The notes below the pieces were generated by a model. It saw only the letters and a program-made list of their open reading frames with translations, searched no databases and was not told the origin of the DNA. From Kineosporiaceae bacterium (GTDB lineage: Bacteria > Actinomycetota > Actinomycetes > Actinomycetales > Kineosporiaceae), in contig JADJPO010000003.1 in the NCBI GenBank assembly GCA_016713225.1, positions 496,001 through 560,000 of the forward strand: DNA of 64,000 nucleotides, read 5' to 3'. How positions within the stretch are numbered: the first letter of the stretch is position 1; every line of letters begins with the position of its first letter. The translations under genes were made by a program, and so were the position numbers. Below are positions 43,060 through 51,835 of the stretch, in pieces.

Positions 43060-43968
43060 ATGACCTCCAGCTCCAGTTCCAGCGCGCCCGTCGTCGGCAC
43101 CGCCCGGGTCAAGCGCGGCATGGCCGAGATGCTCAAGGGCGGTGTGATCATGGATGTGGTCACCGCCGAGCAGGCGAAGATCGCCGAGGACGCCGGCGCC
43201 GTGGCCGTCATGGCCCTCGAACGCGTCCCGGCCGACATTCGCGCCCAGGGTGGCGTCTCGCGCATGAGCGACCCCGACATGATCGACGGCATCATCGCCG
43301 CCGTCTCGATCCCGGTGATGGCCAAGGCTCGCATCGGCCACTTCGTCGAGGCCCGGGTGCTGCAGTCGCTCGGGGTGGACTACATCGACGAGTCCGAGGT
43401 GCTCACGCCCGCCGACTACGCCAACCACATCGACAAGTGGGCCTTCACCGTCCCCTTCGTGTGCGGCGCGACCAACCTGGGCGAGGCCCTGCGCCGGATC
43501 AACGAGGGCGCCGCCATGATCCGCTCCAAGGGTGAGGCCGGCACCGGCGACGTCTCCAACGCCACCACCCACATGCGCTCGATCACCGGTGAGATCCGCC
43601 GGCTCACCTCGATGAGCAAGGACGAGCTGTACGTCGCCGCCAAGGAGTTGCAGGCGCCCTACGACCTGGTCGCCGAGGTGGCCGAGCGGGGCAGCCTGCC
43701 GGTCGTGCTGTTCACGGCCGGTGGCATCGCCACCCCGGCCGATGCCGCGATGATGATGCAGCTGGGTGCCGATGGCGTGTTCGTCGGGTCCGGCATCTTC
43801 AAGTCCGGCGACCCGGCGGCCCGGGCGGCCGCGATCGTCAAGGCCACCACCTTCCACGACGACCCCGACGTGATCGCCAAGGTCTCGCGCGGTCTCGGCG
43901 AGGCCATGGTCGGCATCAACGTCGAGGAGCTCCCGGAGCCGCACCGGCTGGCCGAGCGCGGCTGGTGA
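43060..43968 (+). CDS. pdxS: pyridoxal 5'-phosphate synthase lyase subunit PdxS
   Basis: 302 residues. Builds PLP from ribose 5-phosphate, glyceraldehyde 3-phosphate and ammonia. Almost every conserved stretch is present: VKRGMAEMLKGGVIMDVV, ALERVPADIRAQGGVSRMSD, VMAKARIGHFVEA (catalytic Lys) and RSKGEAGTGDV (second Lys), GIATPADAAMMMQLGADGVF. A serine-rich start precedes them. No clear Shine-Dalgarno before ATG 43060; a leaderless or short-leader message is possible. Overlaps pdxT by 4 bp. Confidence 0.96.
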   Translation: MTSSSSSSAPVVGTARVKRGMAEMLKGGVIMDVVTAEQAKIAEDAGAVAVMALERVPADIRAQGGVSRMSDPDMIDGIIAAVSIPVMAKARIGHFVEARVLQSLGVDYIDESEVLTPADYANHIDKWAFTVPFVCGATNLGEALRRINEGAAMIRSKGEAGTGDVSNATTHMRSITGEIRRLTSMSKDELYVAAKELQAPYDLVAEVAERGSLPVVLFTAGGIATPADAAMMMQLGADGVFVGSGIFKSGDPAARAAAIVKATTFHDDPDVIAKVSRGLGEAMVGINVEELPEPHRLAERGW

Positions 43969-44567
43969 GGCCCACGATCGGCGTCCTGGCGGTTCAGGGC
44001 GACGTCCGCGAGCACGTCCGGGCGCTGGAGTCGGCGGGTGCCCGGGCGGTGCGGGTGCGCCGTCCGACCGAGGTGGCCGAGATCGATGCCCTGGTCATCC
44101 CCGGCGGCGAGTCGACCACGATCGACAAGCTCACCCGGATCTTCGAGCTGCGTGAGCCGATCCTGGACCGGCTCAAGGGCGGCATGCCGGCCTACGGCTC
44201 GTGTGCCGGCATGATCCTGCTCGCCGATCGGGTCGAGGACGCGATCGAGGGGCAGCTCAGCTTCGGCGGCATCGACATGACCGTGCGGCGCAACGCCTTC
44301 GGTCGCCAGGTCGACAGCTTCGAGGAGGACCTGACCGTCGAGGGCATCGACGGCGACCCGGTGCGCGCGGTCTTCATCCGGGCGCCCTGGGTCGAGCAGG
44401 TCGGCGACGGCGTCAAGGTGCTGGCGCGCCACGAGGGTAGGATCGTCGCAGTCCAGCAGGGTGCCCTGCTCGCGACCGCGTTCCATCCGGAGATCACGGG
44501 GGACACGCGCGTCCATCGACTCTTCGTCGACCTGGTCGGCAGGTGTTTGCGCACGGAAGGAAACTGA
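43965..44567 (+). CDS. pdxT: pyridoxal 5'-phosphate synthase glutaminase subunit PdxT
   Basis: 200 residues. Supplies ammonia to PdxS. Type-1 glutaminase triad: Cys in YGSCAGMILLA, His and Glu in AFHPEITGD; substrate loop IPGGESTTI. GTG 43965 overlaps the pdxS stop (GTGA). Ends directly before yebC with no gap. Confidence 0.95.
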   Translation: MRPTIGVLAVQGDVREHVRALESAGARAVRVRRPTEVAEIDALVIPGGESTTIDKLTRIFELREPILDRLKGGMPAYGSCAGMILLADRVEDAIEGQLSFGGIDMTVRRNAFGRQVDSFEEDLTVEGIDGDPVRAVFIRAPWVEQVGDGVKVLARHEGRIVAVQQGALLATAFHPEITGDTRVHRLFVDLVGRCLRTEGN

Positions 44568-45320
44568 ATGTCCGGCCACTCCAAATGGGCCACCACGAAG
44601 CACAAGAAGGCGGTTGTCGACGCCAAGCGCAGCAAGATGTTCGCCAAGATGATCAAGAACATCGAGGTGGCGGCGCGCACCGGCGGTGGTGACCCCAACG
44701 GCAACCCGACGCTGTGGGATGCCATCTACAAGGCCAAGAAGGCCTCGGTGCCCAACGACAACATCGACCGAGCCGTCAAGCGCGGCTCGGGGGCCGAGGC
44801 CGGTGGCGCCGACTATCACACGATCATGTACGAGGGGTACGGCCCCAACGGCGTCGCCGTCCTGATCGAGTGCCTCACCGACAACCGCAACCGCGCGGCG
44901 GCCGAGGTGCGCACCGCCCTGACCCGCAACGGCGGCAACCTGGCCGACCCGGGCAGCGTGTCGTACCTGTTCACCCGCAAGGGCATCATCGTGGTGCCCA
45001 AGGCCGCGGGGGTCAGTGAGGACGCCGTGCTGGATGCAGTGCTCGAGGCCGGCGCGCAGGAGGTCAACGACCTGGGCGAGGCGTTCGAGGTGGTCACCGA
45101 GGCGACCGACCTGGTCGCGGTGCGTTCGGCGCTGCAGCAGGCCGGGATCGACTTCGACTCCGCTGACGCCGAGTTCGTGCCCAGCATGGAGGTGCCCCTG
45201 GACGAGGAGGGCGCCCGCAAGATCTTCCGGCTGATCGACGCCCTGGAGGACAGCGACGACGTGCAGAACGTCTACGCCAACTTCGACGTGTCGGACGAGA
45301 TCATGGAGGCGGTGGGCTGA
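44568..45320 (+). CDS. yebC: YebC/PmpR family DNA-binding regulator / translation factor
   Basis: 250 residues, full length. MSGHSKWATTKHKKAVVDAK opens the protein and YEGYGPNGVAVLIECLTDN the second domain. Family members act as transcriptional regulators, and YebC also eases ribosome stalling at proline tracts. Located before ruvC as in most bacteria. GGAAACTGA precedes ATG 44568. Confidence 0.95.
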   Translation: MSGHSKWATTKHKKAVVDAKRSKMFAKMIKNIEVAARTGGGDPNGNPTLWDAIYKAKKASVPNDNIDRAVKRGSGAEAGGADYHTIMYEGYGPNGVAVLIECLTDNRNRAAAEVRTALTRNGGNLADPGSVSYLFTRKGIIVVPKAAGVSEDAVLDAVLEAGAQEVNDLGEAFEVVTEATDLVAVRSALQQAGIDFDSADAEFVPSMEVPLDEEGARKIFRLIDALEDSDDVQNVYANFDVSDEIMEAVG

Positions 45321-45330
45321 GACTCGCAGC

Positions 45331-45897
45331 ATGCGAGTTCTCGGCGTCGACCCCGGCCTGACCCGATGTGGTCTGGGCGTGGTCGACGGCCGTCCCGGCC
45401 GCAAGGTCGAGCTGGTCGCCGTCGACGTGGTGTGCACCCCGCCGGAGGCCGAGCTGTCGGCTCGACTGCTGGGCATCAGCGAGGCGATCGAGGGCTGGCT
45501 CGACCAGCTGCGCCCCGACGTCCTGGCCGTGGAGCGGGTGTTCAGCCAGCACAACGTCCGCACTGCGATGGGGACGGCGCAGGCCGCCGGCGTGGCGATC
45601 ACCGCGGCGGCCCGGGTCGGCATCCCGGTGGCCCTGCACACCCCCAGCGAGGTCAAGGCGGCCGTGACCGGGTCCGGCCGGGCCGACAAGGCCCAGGTGG
45701 CGACCATGGTCACCAAGATCCTCTCGCTGCCCGCCCGCCCCACCCCGGCGGACGCCGCCGACGCCCTGGCGCTGGCGATCTGTCACCTGTGGCGCGACGG
45801 AACCACCTCCGCCGGCCGGTTGGCCCCGGCAACCGCTGCGCAGCGCCGCTGGGTCGAGGCGGCGCGAGCGGCCGACCGCACCCGCCGCCGCGCCTGA
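45331..45897 (+). CDS. ruvC: crossover junction endodeoxyribonuclease RuvC
   Basis: 188 residues. Cuts Holliday junctions symmetrically. Acidic catalytic residues: Asp in LGVDPGLTRCG, Glu in AVERVFSQHN, and the C-terminal DAADALALAICH. A 273-bp gap with a large hairpin then separates it from ruvA, unlike genomes where ruvCAB are tight. Confidence 0.94.
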   Translation: MRVLGVDPGLTRCGLGVVDGRPGRKVELVAVDVVCTPPEAELSARLLGISEAIEGWLDQLRPDVLAVERVFSQHNVRTAMGTAQAAGVAITAAARVGIPVALHTPSEVKAAVTGSGRADKAQVATMVTKILSLPARPTPADAADALALAICHLWRDGTTSAGRLAPATAAQRRWVEAARAADRTRRRA

Positions 45898-45923
45898 CCC
45901 ACCCCGCGCTCTACCCACCCCCC

Positions 45924-46017
45924 GTGATCATGCAATCCGTGCACAATTCCCCCGTGATCATGCAATCCGCGCACGCTCGTGAAACCGTTCACGAGCGTGC
46001 GCGGATTACATGATCAC
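45924..46017. repeat. triple 21-bp element forming a long hairpin, locus C
   Basis: Leftward units at 45924-45944 and 45954-45974 (30 bp apart) plus a rightward unit at 45997-46017. The second and third extend into 30-bp arms (45954-45983 and 45988-46017) that differ at one base, with loop ACCG. Could end the ruvC transcript. Confidence 0.9.
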
Positions 46018-46170
46018 CGCGGGGTGGTGCGCGGGCACGTTGCGGTCGCCAATCCACGCCCGTGTCTGCGCGTCGTCCAGCGGTTGTCGTCGCATCGGGC
46101 GCTACGGTGACCTTCGTACACCTGTTCGGCGGTGGGTCGGCGCGGGTGAGGCGCTGGTGAGGAGGTCGTG

Positions 46171-46797
46171 GTGATCGCATCGGTGCGTGGTCGGGTGCTC
46201 GCCGTCCGGTTGGACGCCGCGGTGGTCGAGGTGGGTGGGGTCGGGCTGCTGGTGCAGGCCACGCCGGCCACTCTCGCGACATTGCGGGTCGGGGCCGAGG
46301 CCGAGCTGGCCACCAGCCTGGTCGTCCGCGAGGACGCGCTGACCCTGTTCGCCTTCACCGACGCTGATGAGCGCGACACCTTCGAGGTGGTGCAGACCGT
46401 GTCGGGTATCGGGCCACGACTGGCGCTGGCGATGCTCGCGGTGCACACCCCGGACGGGCTGCGGACGGCGGTCGCGGCGCAGGATCTGACCTCGCTCATG
46501 AAGGTGCCCGGCATCGGGCGCAAGGGCGCCCAACGGATCGTGCTCGAGCTGACCGATCGGCTGGGCGCGCCGTCCGGGGCTGCGGTGTCGGTGCTGCCGG
46601 CAGCCGGCGTCGGCGCAGCCTGGCACGACCAGGTGGTCGAGGCCCTGGTGGGGTTGGGGTGGTCGGCCAAGCAGGCTGCGGACGCCGTCGACGTGGTCGG
46701 GGCCGAGGTCGGCGTGGGCGGCGCAGCCTCGAACGCCACCCCGGACGTCGCGCGTGTGCTGCGTGCGGCGCTGCGCCACCTCGGGCGGACGGCGTGA
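46171..46797 (+). CDS. ruvA: Holliday junction branch migration protein RuvA
   Basis: 208 residues: OB fold (IASVRGRVLAVRLDAAVVEV), helix-hairpin-helix pair (VVQTVSGIGPRLALAML and LMKVPGIGRKGAQRIVLEL), and C-terminal domain III that touches RuvB (DVARVLRAALRHLGR). GTG 46171 is preferred to 46168 because AGGAGG ends 5 nt before it. Stop overlaps ruvB (GTGA). Confidence 0.94.
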   Translation: MIASVRGRVLAVRLDAAVVEVGGVGLLVQATPATLATLRVGAEAELATSLVVREDALTLFAFTDADERDTFEVVQTVSGIGPRLALAMLAVHTPDGLRTAVAAQDLTSLMKVPGIGRKGAQRIVLELTDRLGAPSGAAVSVLPAAGVGAAWHDQVVEALVGLGWSAKQAADAVDVVGAEVGVGGAASNATPDVARVLRAALRHLGRTA

Positions 46798-47915
46798 GCA
46801 CCCCGCGCGCGGGGGAGGCGCTGTCGGACGAGCTGTCGGTCGAGGCGCTGCGAACCCGCGAACTGGTCGAGGCCGGCGCGGACGCCGAGGAACGCGCGGC
46901 CGAGAGCGCCCTGCGTCCCAAGATGCTGGACGAATTCGTGGGCCAACGTGTGGTGCGCGACCAGCTCTCCCTGGTGCTCGAGGCGGCCCGGGGCCGTGGC
47001 CACACCCCCGATCACATCCTGCTCTCCGGGCCACCCGGGCTCGGCAAGACCACCCTCGCCATGATCGTGGCCCACGAACTGGGTGCGCCGCTGCGGGTGA
47101 CCAGCGGTCCGGCGATCCAACATGCCGGTGACCTGGCGGCAGTCCTGTCCTCCCTGGAGGAGGGCGAGGTGCTCTTCCTGGACGAGATCCACCGCATGGC
47201 GCGTCCGGCCGAGGAGATGCTCTACGTCGCCATGGAGGACTACCGGGTCGACATCGTGGTGGGGAAGGGGCCGGGGGCCACCGCGATCCCGCTCGACCTG
47301 CCGCCGTTCACCATCGTCGGGGCGACCACGCGGGCCGGCATGCTGCCCGGGCCGCTGCGCGACCGGTTCGGCTTCACCGGCCACCTCGACTTCTACTCCC
47401 CGGACGAGCTCGAACAGGTGCTGACCCGTTCGGCCCGCCTGCTCGGCGTCCGGTTGACCGCCGAGGGCGGGCGCGAGATCGCCCGCCGATCCCGCGGGAC
47501 GCCGCGCATCTCCAACCGGTTGTTGCGTCGGGTGCGCGACTGGGCACAGGTCCGTGGCGACGGGGTACTCGACGAGGCGGCCGCGCGGGCCGCGCTGGCG
47601 GTGTACGCGGTCGACGAACTCGGCCTCGACCGCCTCGACCGGTCGGTGCTCGAGGCGCTGTGTCATCGCTTCGGCGGCGGTCCGGTGGGGTTGTCGACCC
47701 TCGCCGTCGCGGTGGGGGAGGAGGCCGAGACCGTCGAGACGGTGGCCGAGCCGTTCCTGGTGCGTGAGGGCCTGATCGGCCGGACGCCGCGTGGCCGAGT
47801 GGCCACCGCGGCCACCTGGCGGCATCTGGGCTCGAGTCCACCGCGACACGCCACCTCACCGGCGACCATCGAGCAGCAGGCGCTGTTCGACGAAGCACCC
47901 GACCCGGCGGGCTAG
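46794..47915 (+). CDS. ruvB: Holliday junction branch migration helicase RuvB
   Basis: 373 residues. AAA+ motor: ALRPKMLDEFVGQ, Walker A GPPGLGKTTLA, Walker B LFLDEIHRM, sensor GATTRAGMLPGPLRDRFG, and arginine finger region RISNRLLRRVRDWAQV. The winged helix closes the protein. Longer than usual by a short tail ending in QQALFDEAPD. Confidence 0.95.
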   Translation: MSTPRAGEALSDELSVEALRTRELVEAGADAEERAAESALRPKMLDEFVGQRVVRDQLSLVLEAARGRGHTPDHILLSGPPGLGKTTLAMIVAHELGAPLRVTSGPAIQHAGDLAAVLSSLEEGEVLFLDEIHRMARPAEEMLYVAMEDYRVDIVVGKGPGATAIPLDLPPFTIVGATTRAGMLPGPLRDRFGFTGHLDFYSPDELEQVLTRSARLLGVRLTAEGGREIARRSRGTPRISNRLLRRVRDWAQVRGDGVLDEAAARAALAVYAVDELGLDRLDRSVLEALCHRFGGGPVGLSTLAVAVGEEAETVETVAEPFLVREGLIGRTPRGRVATAATWRHLGSSPPRHATSPATIEQQALFDEAPDPAG

Positions 47916-47924
47916 ACTCGCCGC

Positions 47925-48257
47925 GTGCCTGCCTTCGACCCCAGTGTGCTCTTTCTCGCAATCGTGCTGGTCATGGCCTTCTTCGTCATCCGAAGGGGCA
48001 ACCGCCAGCGCCGCGAGCTCGCCACGATTCAGACCGAGTTGGCTCCCGGCGCCGAGGTCATGATGGCCTCCGGCCTCTACGCGACCGTGGTGGCGCTGGA
48101 CGACGAGAAGGTCACCGTCGAAACCGCCCCCGGGCAGACCTCTCGGTGGGACCGGCGTGCCGTGGCCCGGATCGTGAGCGCGGCCGCCGGCACGGTGTCA
48201 GCCGAGCACGAGACCGGGTCCGAGCAGGGCACCGAGACCAAGGACGAGCCCGCCTGA
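47925..48257 (+). CDS. yajC: preprotein translocase subunit YajC
   Basis: 110 residues. One helix (residues 8-23) then the YajC domain (FVIRRGNRQRRELATIQTEL with MMASGLYATVVALDDEK). It associates with SecDF-YidC in the membrane. GTG 47925 sits 9 bp after ruvB; secD follows. Confidence 0.9.
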   Translation: MPAFDPSVLFLAIVLVMAFFVIRRGNRQRRELATIQTELAPGAEVMMASGLYATVVALDDEKVTVETAPGQTSRWDRRAVARIVSAAAGTVSAEHETGSEQGTETKDEPA

Positions 48258-48286
48258 GGGCAGGCTCGTAACGAGAGAAGAGACGC

Positions 48287-50185
48287 GTGGCTCGTACGTA
48301 CTCCCGGCCGGGGCGTTCCCTCGGCGTGCTCCTCGGCATCGTGGCCGTCCTGTACGGCCTGATCGCCGGCGGCGCCCTCTGGAGCAATGGTCAGTGGACA
48401 CCCAAGCTGGCCCTCGACCTCGACGGTGGCGTCGAGATGGTGCTCAAGGCCGTGCCTCAGGCAGGCCAGTCGGGCCAGATCACGGCGACGACCATCGAGG
48501 AAGCGGTCAAGATCATCCGGCAGCGGGTGAACGGGTCGGGTGTGACCGAGGCCGAGATCACCACGCAGGGCACCGACAGCATCGTGGTCACCCTGCCCGG
48601 CAAGAACATCGACGAGGCCACGCGGCAGTCGATCCGCAAGTCGGCCGCCCTCGAGTTCCGGCCGGTGCTCGTGGCACAGCAACCGACAGTGCCCACCCCG
48701 ACCCCGACGGGTACACCCTCCGGCTCGGCGAGCCCGAGCCCGGCAGCGTCGAGCAAGGCCTCGGCAGCAGCGTCCGGCAACCCCTCGGTGACCTCATCGG
48801 CCAACGGTGGCGGGCTGCTGGCGGCCGGCACCCCCACGCCGACCGGTGCGGCGAGCGCCGCAGCCAGCCCCGCGACGTCCCCGAACCCCAAACCGACCGA
48901 TGCCAGCGACGAGGCATGGCTCACCGCTGACGTGGCCACGGTGTGGGACGCCACCGACTGCAGCACGGCCGCCGGGCGGTTGAAGTCCCAGAACCAGGTC
49001 AACGACCCGGCCAAGCCGTTCGTGGCCTGCGAGGACGACGGCAGCAAGTACGCGCTCGGCCCGGTCGAGGTGCGCGGCAAGAACGTCACCGGGGCCACCG
49101 CCGGGCTGGAGGTGACCCAGCAGGGTCAGACCACCAACAACTGGCAGGTCAACCTCGAGTTCGACAGCACCGGCGCCGACCAGTTCGGCAAAGTGACCAC
49201 CCGATTGGTCGCACTCCAGGACCCGCGCAACCGATTCGCCATCGTGCTCGACAACGGCGTGATCTCGGCGCCCGTGACGCAGTCGGCGATCGTGGACGGC
49301 CGGGCGCAGATCACCGGAAACTTCACGCAGGTCACGGCTCAGACCTTGGCCAACCAGCTCAAGTTCGGTGCGCTGCCGATCTCGTTCCAGGTGGCGACCG
49401 AGAACCAGATCTCGGCCACGTTGGGCGCCGAACAGTTGCGCAACGGGCTGCTGGCCGGGCTGATCGGCCTGGTGCTGGTGGTCGTGTACTCGTTGCTGCA
49501 GTACCGCGCCCTGGGCATGGTGACGGTCTTCAGCCTGATCGTCGCCGGGGTGATCACCTACGGCATCGTCGTCATGTTGGGCTGGCGGGCGGGGCTCCGG
49601 CTCAGCCTGTCCGGTATCGCCGGTCTGATCGTGGCCATCGGCATCACCGCGGACTCGTTCATCGTGTACTTCGAACGCATCCGTGACGAGGTCCGCGAGG
49701 GCCGAGCCTTGGCCACCGCGGTCGAGTTGGCCTGGCAACGCGCCCGGCGCACCATCTTGATCTCGGACGCCGTGAGCCTGCTGGCCGCTGTGGTGCTGTT
49801 CGTCCTGGCCGTGGGCAGTGTGCGCGGATTCGCGTTCACCCTCGGGTTGACCACGGTGATCGACGTCCTCGTGGTGTTCCTCTTCACCAAGCCCATGGTC
49901 ACCTTCCTGTCGCGCACCCACTTCTTCGGCAGCGGCCACAGGCTGTCCGGTTTCGACGCCGAGCACCTGGGCCGTGCGGTGCAGTACACCGGTCGGGGCA
50001 CCACCCGGCCGCCGGTGAAGAAGGCGGGTGTGGCACCAGCCACGCCCGGTTCGACCATCGCCGAACGTCGTGCCGCGGCCGAACGTGCCGCCGCCGAACG
50101 ATCGGGGGGCGCGACGTCCACCAAGGTTCTCGACGGACCACCCGCCTCGACGCCGGACGGCGACGCCGGGGAAGGGAACGCCTGA
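48287..50185 (+). CDS. secD: protein translocase subunit SecD
   Basis: 632 residues, RND-type. TM1 near residues 15-31, D1-type motifs LDLDGGVEMVLKA and GSGVTEAEITTQGTDSIVVTLPG, then an actinobacterial Ser/Thr/Pro/Ala-rich extracytoplasmic insertion (about residues 130-210), and a five-helix C-terminal bundle with GIAGLIVAIGITADSFIVYFER. Uses proton-motive force to draw proteins out of SecYEG. Ends with an acidic/Ala tail; its stop shares one base with secF. Confidence 0.95.
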   Translation: MARTYSRPGRSLGVLLGIVAVLYGLIAGGALWSNGQWTPKLALDLDGGVEMVLKAVPQAGQSGQITATTIEEAVKIIRQRVNGSGVTEAEITTQGTDSIVVTLPGKNIDEATRQSIRKSAALEFRPVLVAQQPTVPTPTPTGTPSGSASPSPAASSKASAAASGNPSVTSSANGGGLLAAGTPTPTGAASAAASPATSPNPKPTDASDEAWLTADVATVWDATDCSTAAGRLKSQNQVNDPAKPFVACEDDGSKYALGPVEVRGKNVTGATAGLEVTQQGQTTNNWQVNLEFDSTGADQFGKVTTRLVALQDPRNRFAIVLDNGVISAPVTQSAIVDGRAQITGNFTQVTAQTLANQLKFGALPISFQVATENQISATLGAEQLRNGLLAGLIGLVLVVVYSLLQYRALGMVTVFSLIVAGVITYGIVVMLGWRAGLRLSLSGIAGLIVAIGITADSFIVYFERIRDEVREGRALATAVELAWQRARRTILISDAVSLLAAVVLFVLAVGSVRGFAFTLGLTTVIDVLVVFLFTKPMVTFLSRTHFFGSGHRLSGFDAEHLGRAVQYTGRGTTRPPVKKAGVAPATPGSTIAERRAAAERAAAERSGGATSTKVLDGPPASTPDGDAGEGNA

Positions 50186-51285
50186 TGCCGAGTTTCGCCG
50201 CCTTCGGCAACGACCTCTACACCGGACGCCGCTCGATCGACTTCGTCGGTCGGCGCCGGCTCTGGTACCTGATCGCCGCCGTCTTGATGATCATCAGTAT
50301 CGCTGCGGTCGGCATCAACAAGCTGAACCCCGGCATCGAGTTCCGGGGCGGCACCGAGTTCCGGATCTCCGGCACGGCCATCACGAGTGACACGGTCGGC
50401 GCGGAGGCCGTCACCTCCGTCGTGCCCGGCGCCCGGCCCCTGGTGACGAAGCTGGGTTCGGACAGCATCCGGGTGCAGTCCGACAAGATCACCGATGCTG
50501 AGCTGACATCGGTGCAGAACGCCCTGGCCAAGGCCTACCAGGTTCCGCCGGAGAGCGTCTCGCGCAGCTTCGTCGGCCCCACCTGGGGATCCGACGTCAC
50601 CCGCCAGGCGCTGATCGGCCTGTTCGTCTTCCTGGCGCTGGTCGCGCTGGTGATCGCGGTGTACTTCCGCACCTGGACCATGGCCGTCTCGGGTCTGGTG
50701 GCGCTGATCCACGACCTGATCCTCACCGTCGGGGTGTACGCCCTGGTGGGCTTCGAGGTCACCCCGGCCTCGGTGATCGGCTTCCTGACCATCCTGGGCT
50801 ACTCGCTGTACGACACCGTCGTGGTGTTCGACAAGGTGCGCGAGAACACCGAGTTCATCGCGACGTCCAGCAAGCGCACCTTCGGTGAGGCGGCCAACCT
50901 CGCGGTGAACCAGACCCTGGTGCGTTCGATCAACACCTCGGTGGTGGCGCTGCTGCCGGTGGCCTCGATCCTGTTCATCGGCGCCTACCTGTTGGGTGCC
51001 GGCACGCTGAAGGACATCGCCCTGTCGCTGTTCGTCGGGATTGCGGCCGGTACCTACTCCTCGATCTTCATCGCCACCCCGTTGTTGGTGCAGTTGCGTG
51101 AGCGTGAGCCCGAGCTGAAGGCACAGGCCGAGCGGGTGCGCCGGCGTCGCGCCGAGGGGCCGCGGGGCGAGGTGGCCGAGCCGGTGGCCGCCGGGGTGGT
51201 GGCCTCGGGTGATCCGTTGACGAGCGAACCCTCGGGCGAGGTCGCCCGCGGTCAGCGACAGCAGCCGCGCCGCAAGGGCCGGTGA
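50185..51285 (+). CDS. secF: protein translocase subunit SecF
   Basis: 366 residues. TM1 then EFRGGTEFRI, and the C-terminal bundle with GFLTILGYSLYDTVVVFDKVREN and NTSVVALLPVASILFIGA. Partners SecD. Basic C-terminal tail. Its TGA overlaps the likely apt GTG. Confidence 0.95.
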   Translation: MPSFAAFGNDLYTGRRSIDFVGRRRLWYLIAAVLMIISIAAVGINKLNPGIEFRGGTEFRISGTAITSDTVGAEAVTSVVPGARPLVTKLGSDSIRVQSDKITDAELTSVQNALAKAYQVPPESVSRSFVGPTWGSDVTRQALIGLFVFLALVALVIAVYFRTWTMAVSGLVALIHDLILTVGVYALVGFEVTPASVIGFLTILGYSLYDTVVVFDKVRENTEFIATSSKRTFGEAANLAVNQTLVRSINTSVVALLPVASILFIGAYLLGAGTLKDIALSLFVGIAAGTYSSIFIATPLLVQLREREPELKAQAERVRRRRAEGPRGEVAEPVAAGVVASGDPLTSEPSGEVARGQRQQPRRKGR

Positions 51286-51818
51286 GCATGGCCCTCGATC
51301 TGCTCTCGCGGATCCGGGAGATCCCCGACTACCCCTCCCCGGGGATCATGTTCCGTGACATCACCCCGCTGCTCGCCGACGGGCCGGCGTTCGCCGAGGT
51401 GGTCGAGGCGTTCGCTGCCCCGTATCGCGGTGCTGCTGGTGTGGCCACGATCGACGTCGTGGTGGGGATCGAGGCGCGCGGGTTCATCCTGGCGGCGCCG
51501 GTGGCCCTGGCCCTGGGCGTTGGGTTCGTTCCGGCCCGCAAACGCGGCAAGCTGCCGCACAGCACCGTGGCCGCGGCCTATGACCTCGAGTACGGTCAGG
51601 CAGAGATCGAGCTCCACACCGACGCGATCCACCCGGGCCAACGGGTTCTGGTCTTGGACGACGTGTTGGCCACCGGGGGAACCGCGGCCGCTGCCTGTGA
51701 CCTGGTGCGCCGCCTCGGGGGCGAGGTCGTCGACGTGGCCGTGCTGATCGAGTTGATCGCCCTGGAGGGCCGCCGTCGGCTGCAAGGGTGCGGCGTACGG
51801 GCACTCCTCTCACTCTGA
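51282..51818 (+). CDS. apt: adenine phosphoribosyltransferase
   Basis: 178 residues. Salvages adenine with PRPP to AMP. PRPP loop VLVLDDVLATGGTA, N-terminal IPDYPSPGIMFRDITPLL and flexible loop RKRGKLPHST are all present. GTG 51282 overlaps secF (GTGA); ATG 51288 is the alternative. Its placement before rel links purine nucleotide levels and (p)ppGpp, though joint control is inference. Confidence 0.94.
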   Translation: MSMALDLLSRIREIPDYPSPGIMFRDITPLLADGPAFAEVVEAFAAPYRGAAGVATIDVVVGIEARGFILAAPVALALGVGFVPARKRGKLPHSTVAAAYDLEYGQAEIELHTDAIHPGQRVLVLDDVLATGGTAAAACDLVRRLGGEVVDVAVLIELIALEGRRRLQGCGVRALLSL

Positions 51819-51835
51819 CCTCGTACACTCGGCAG

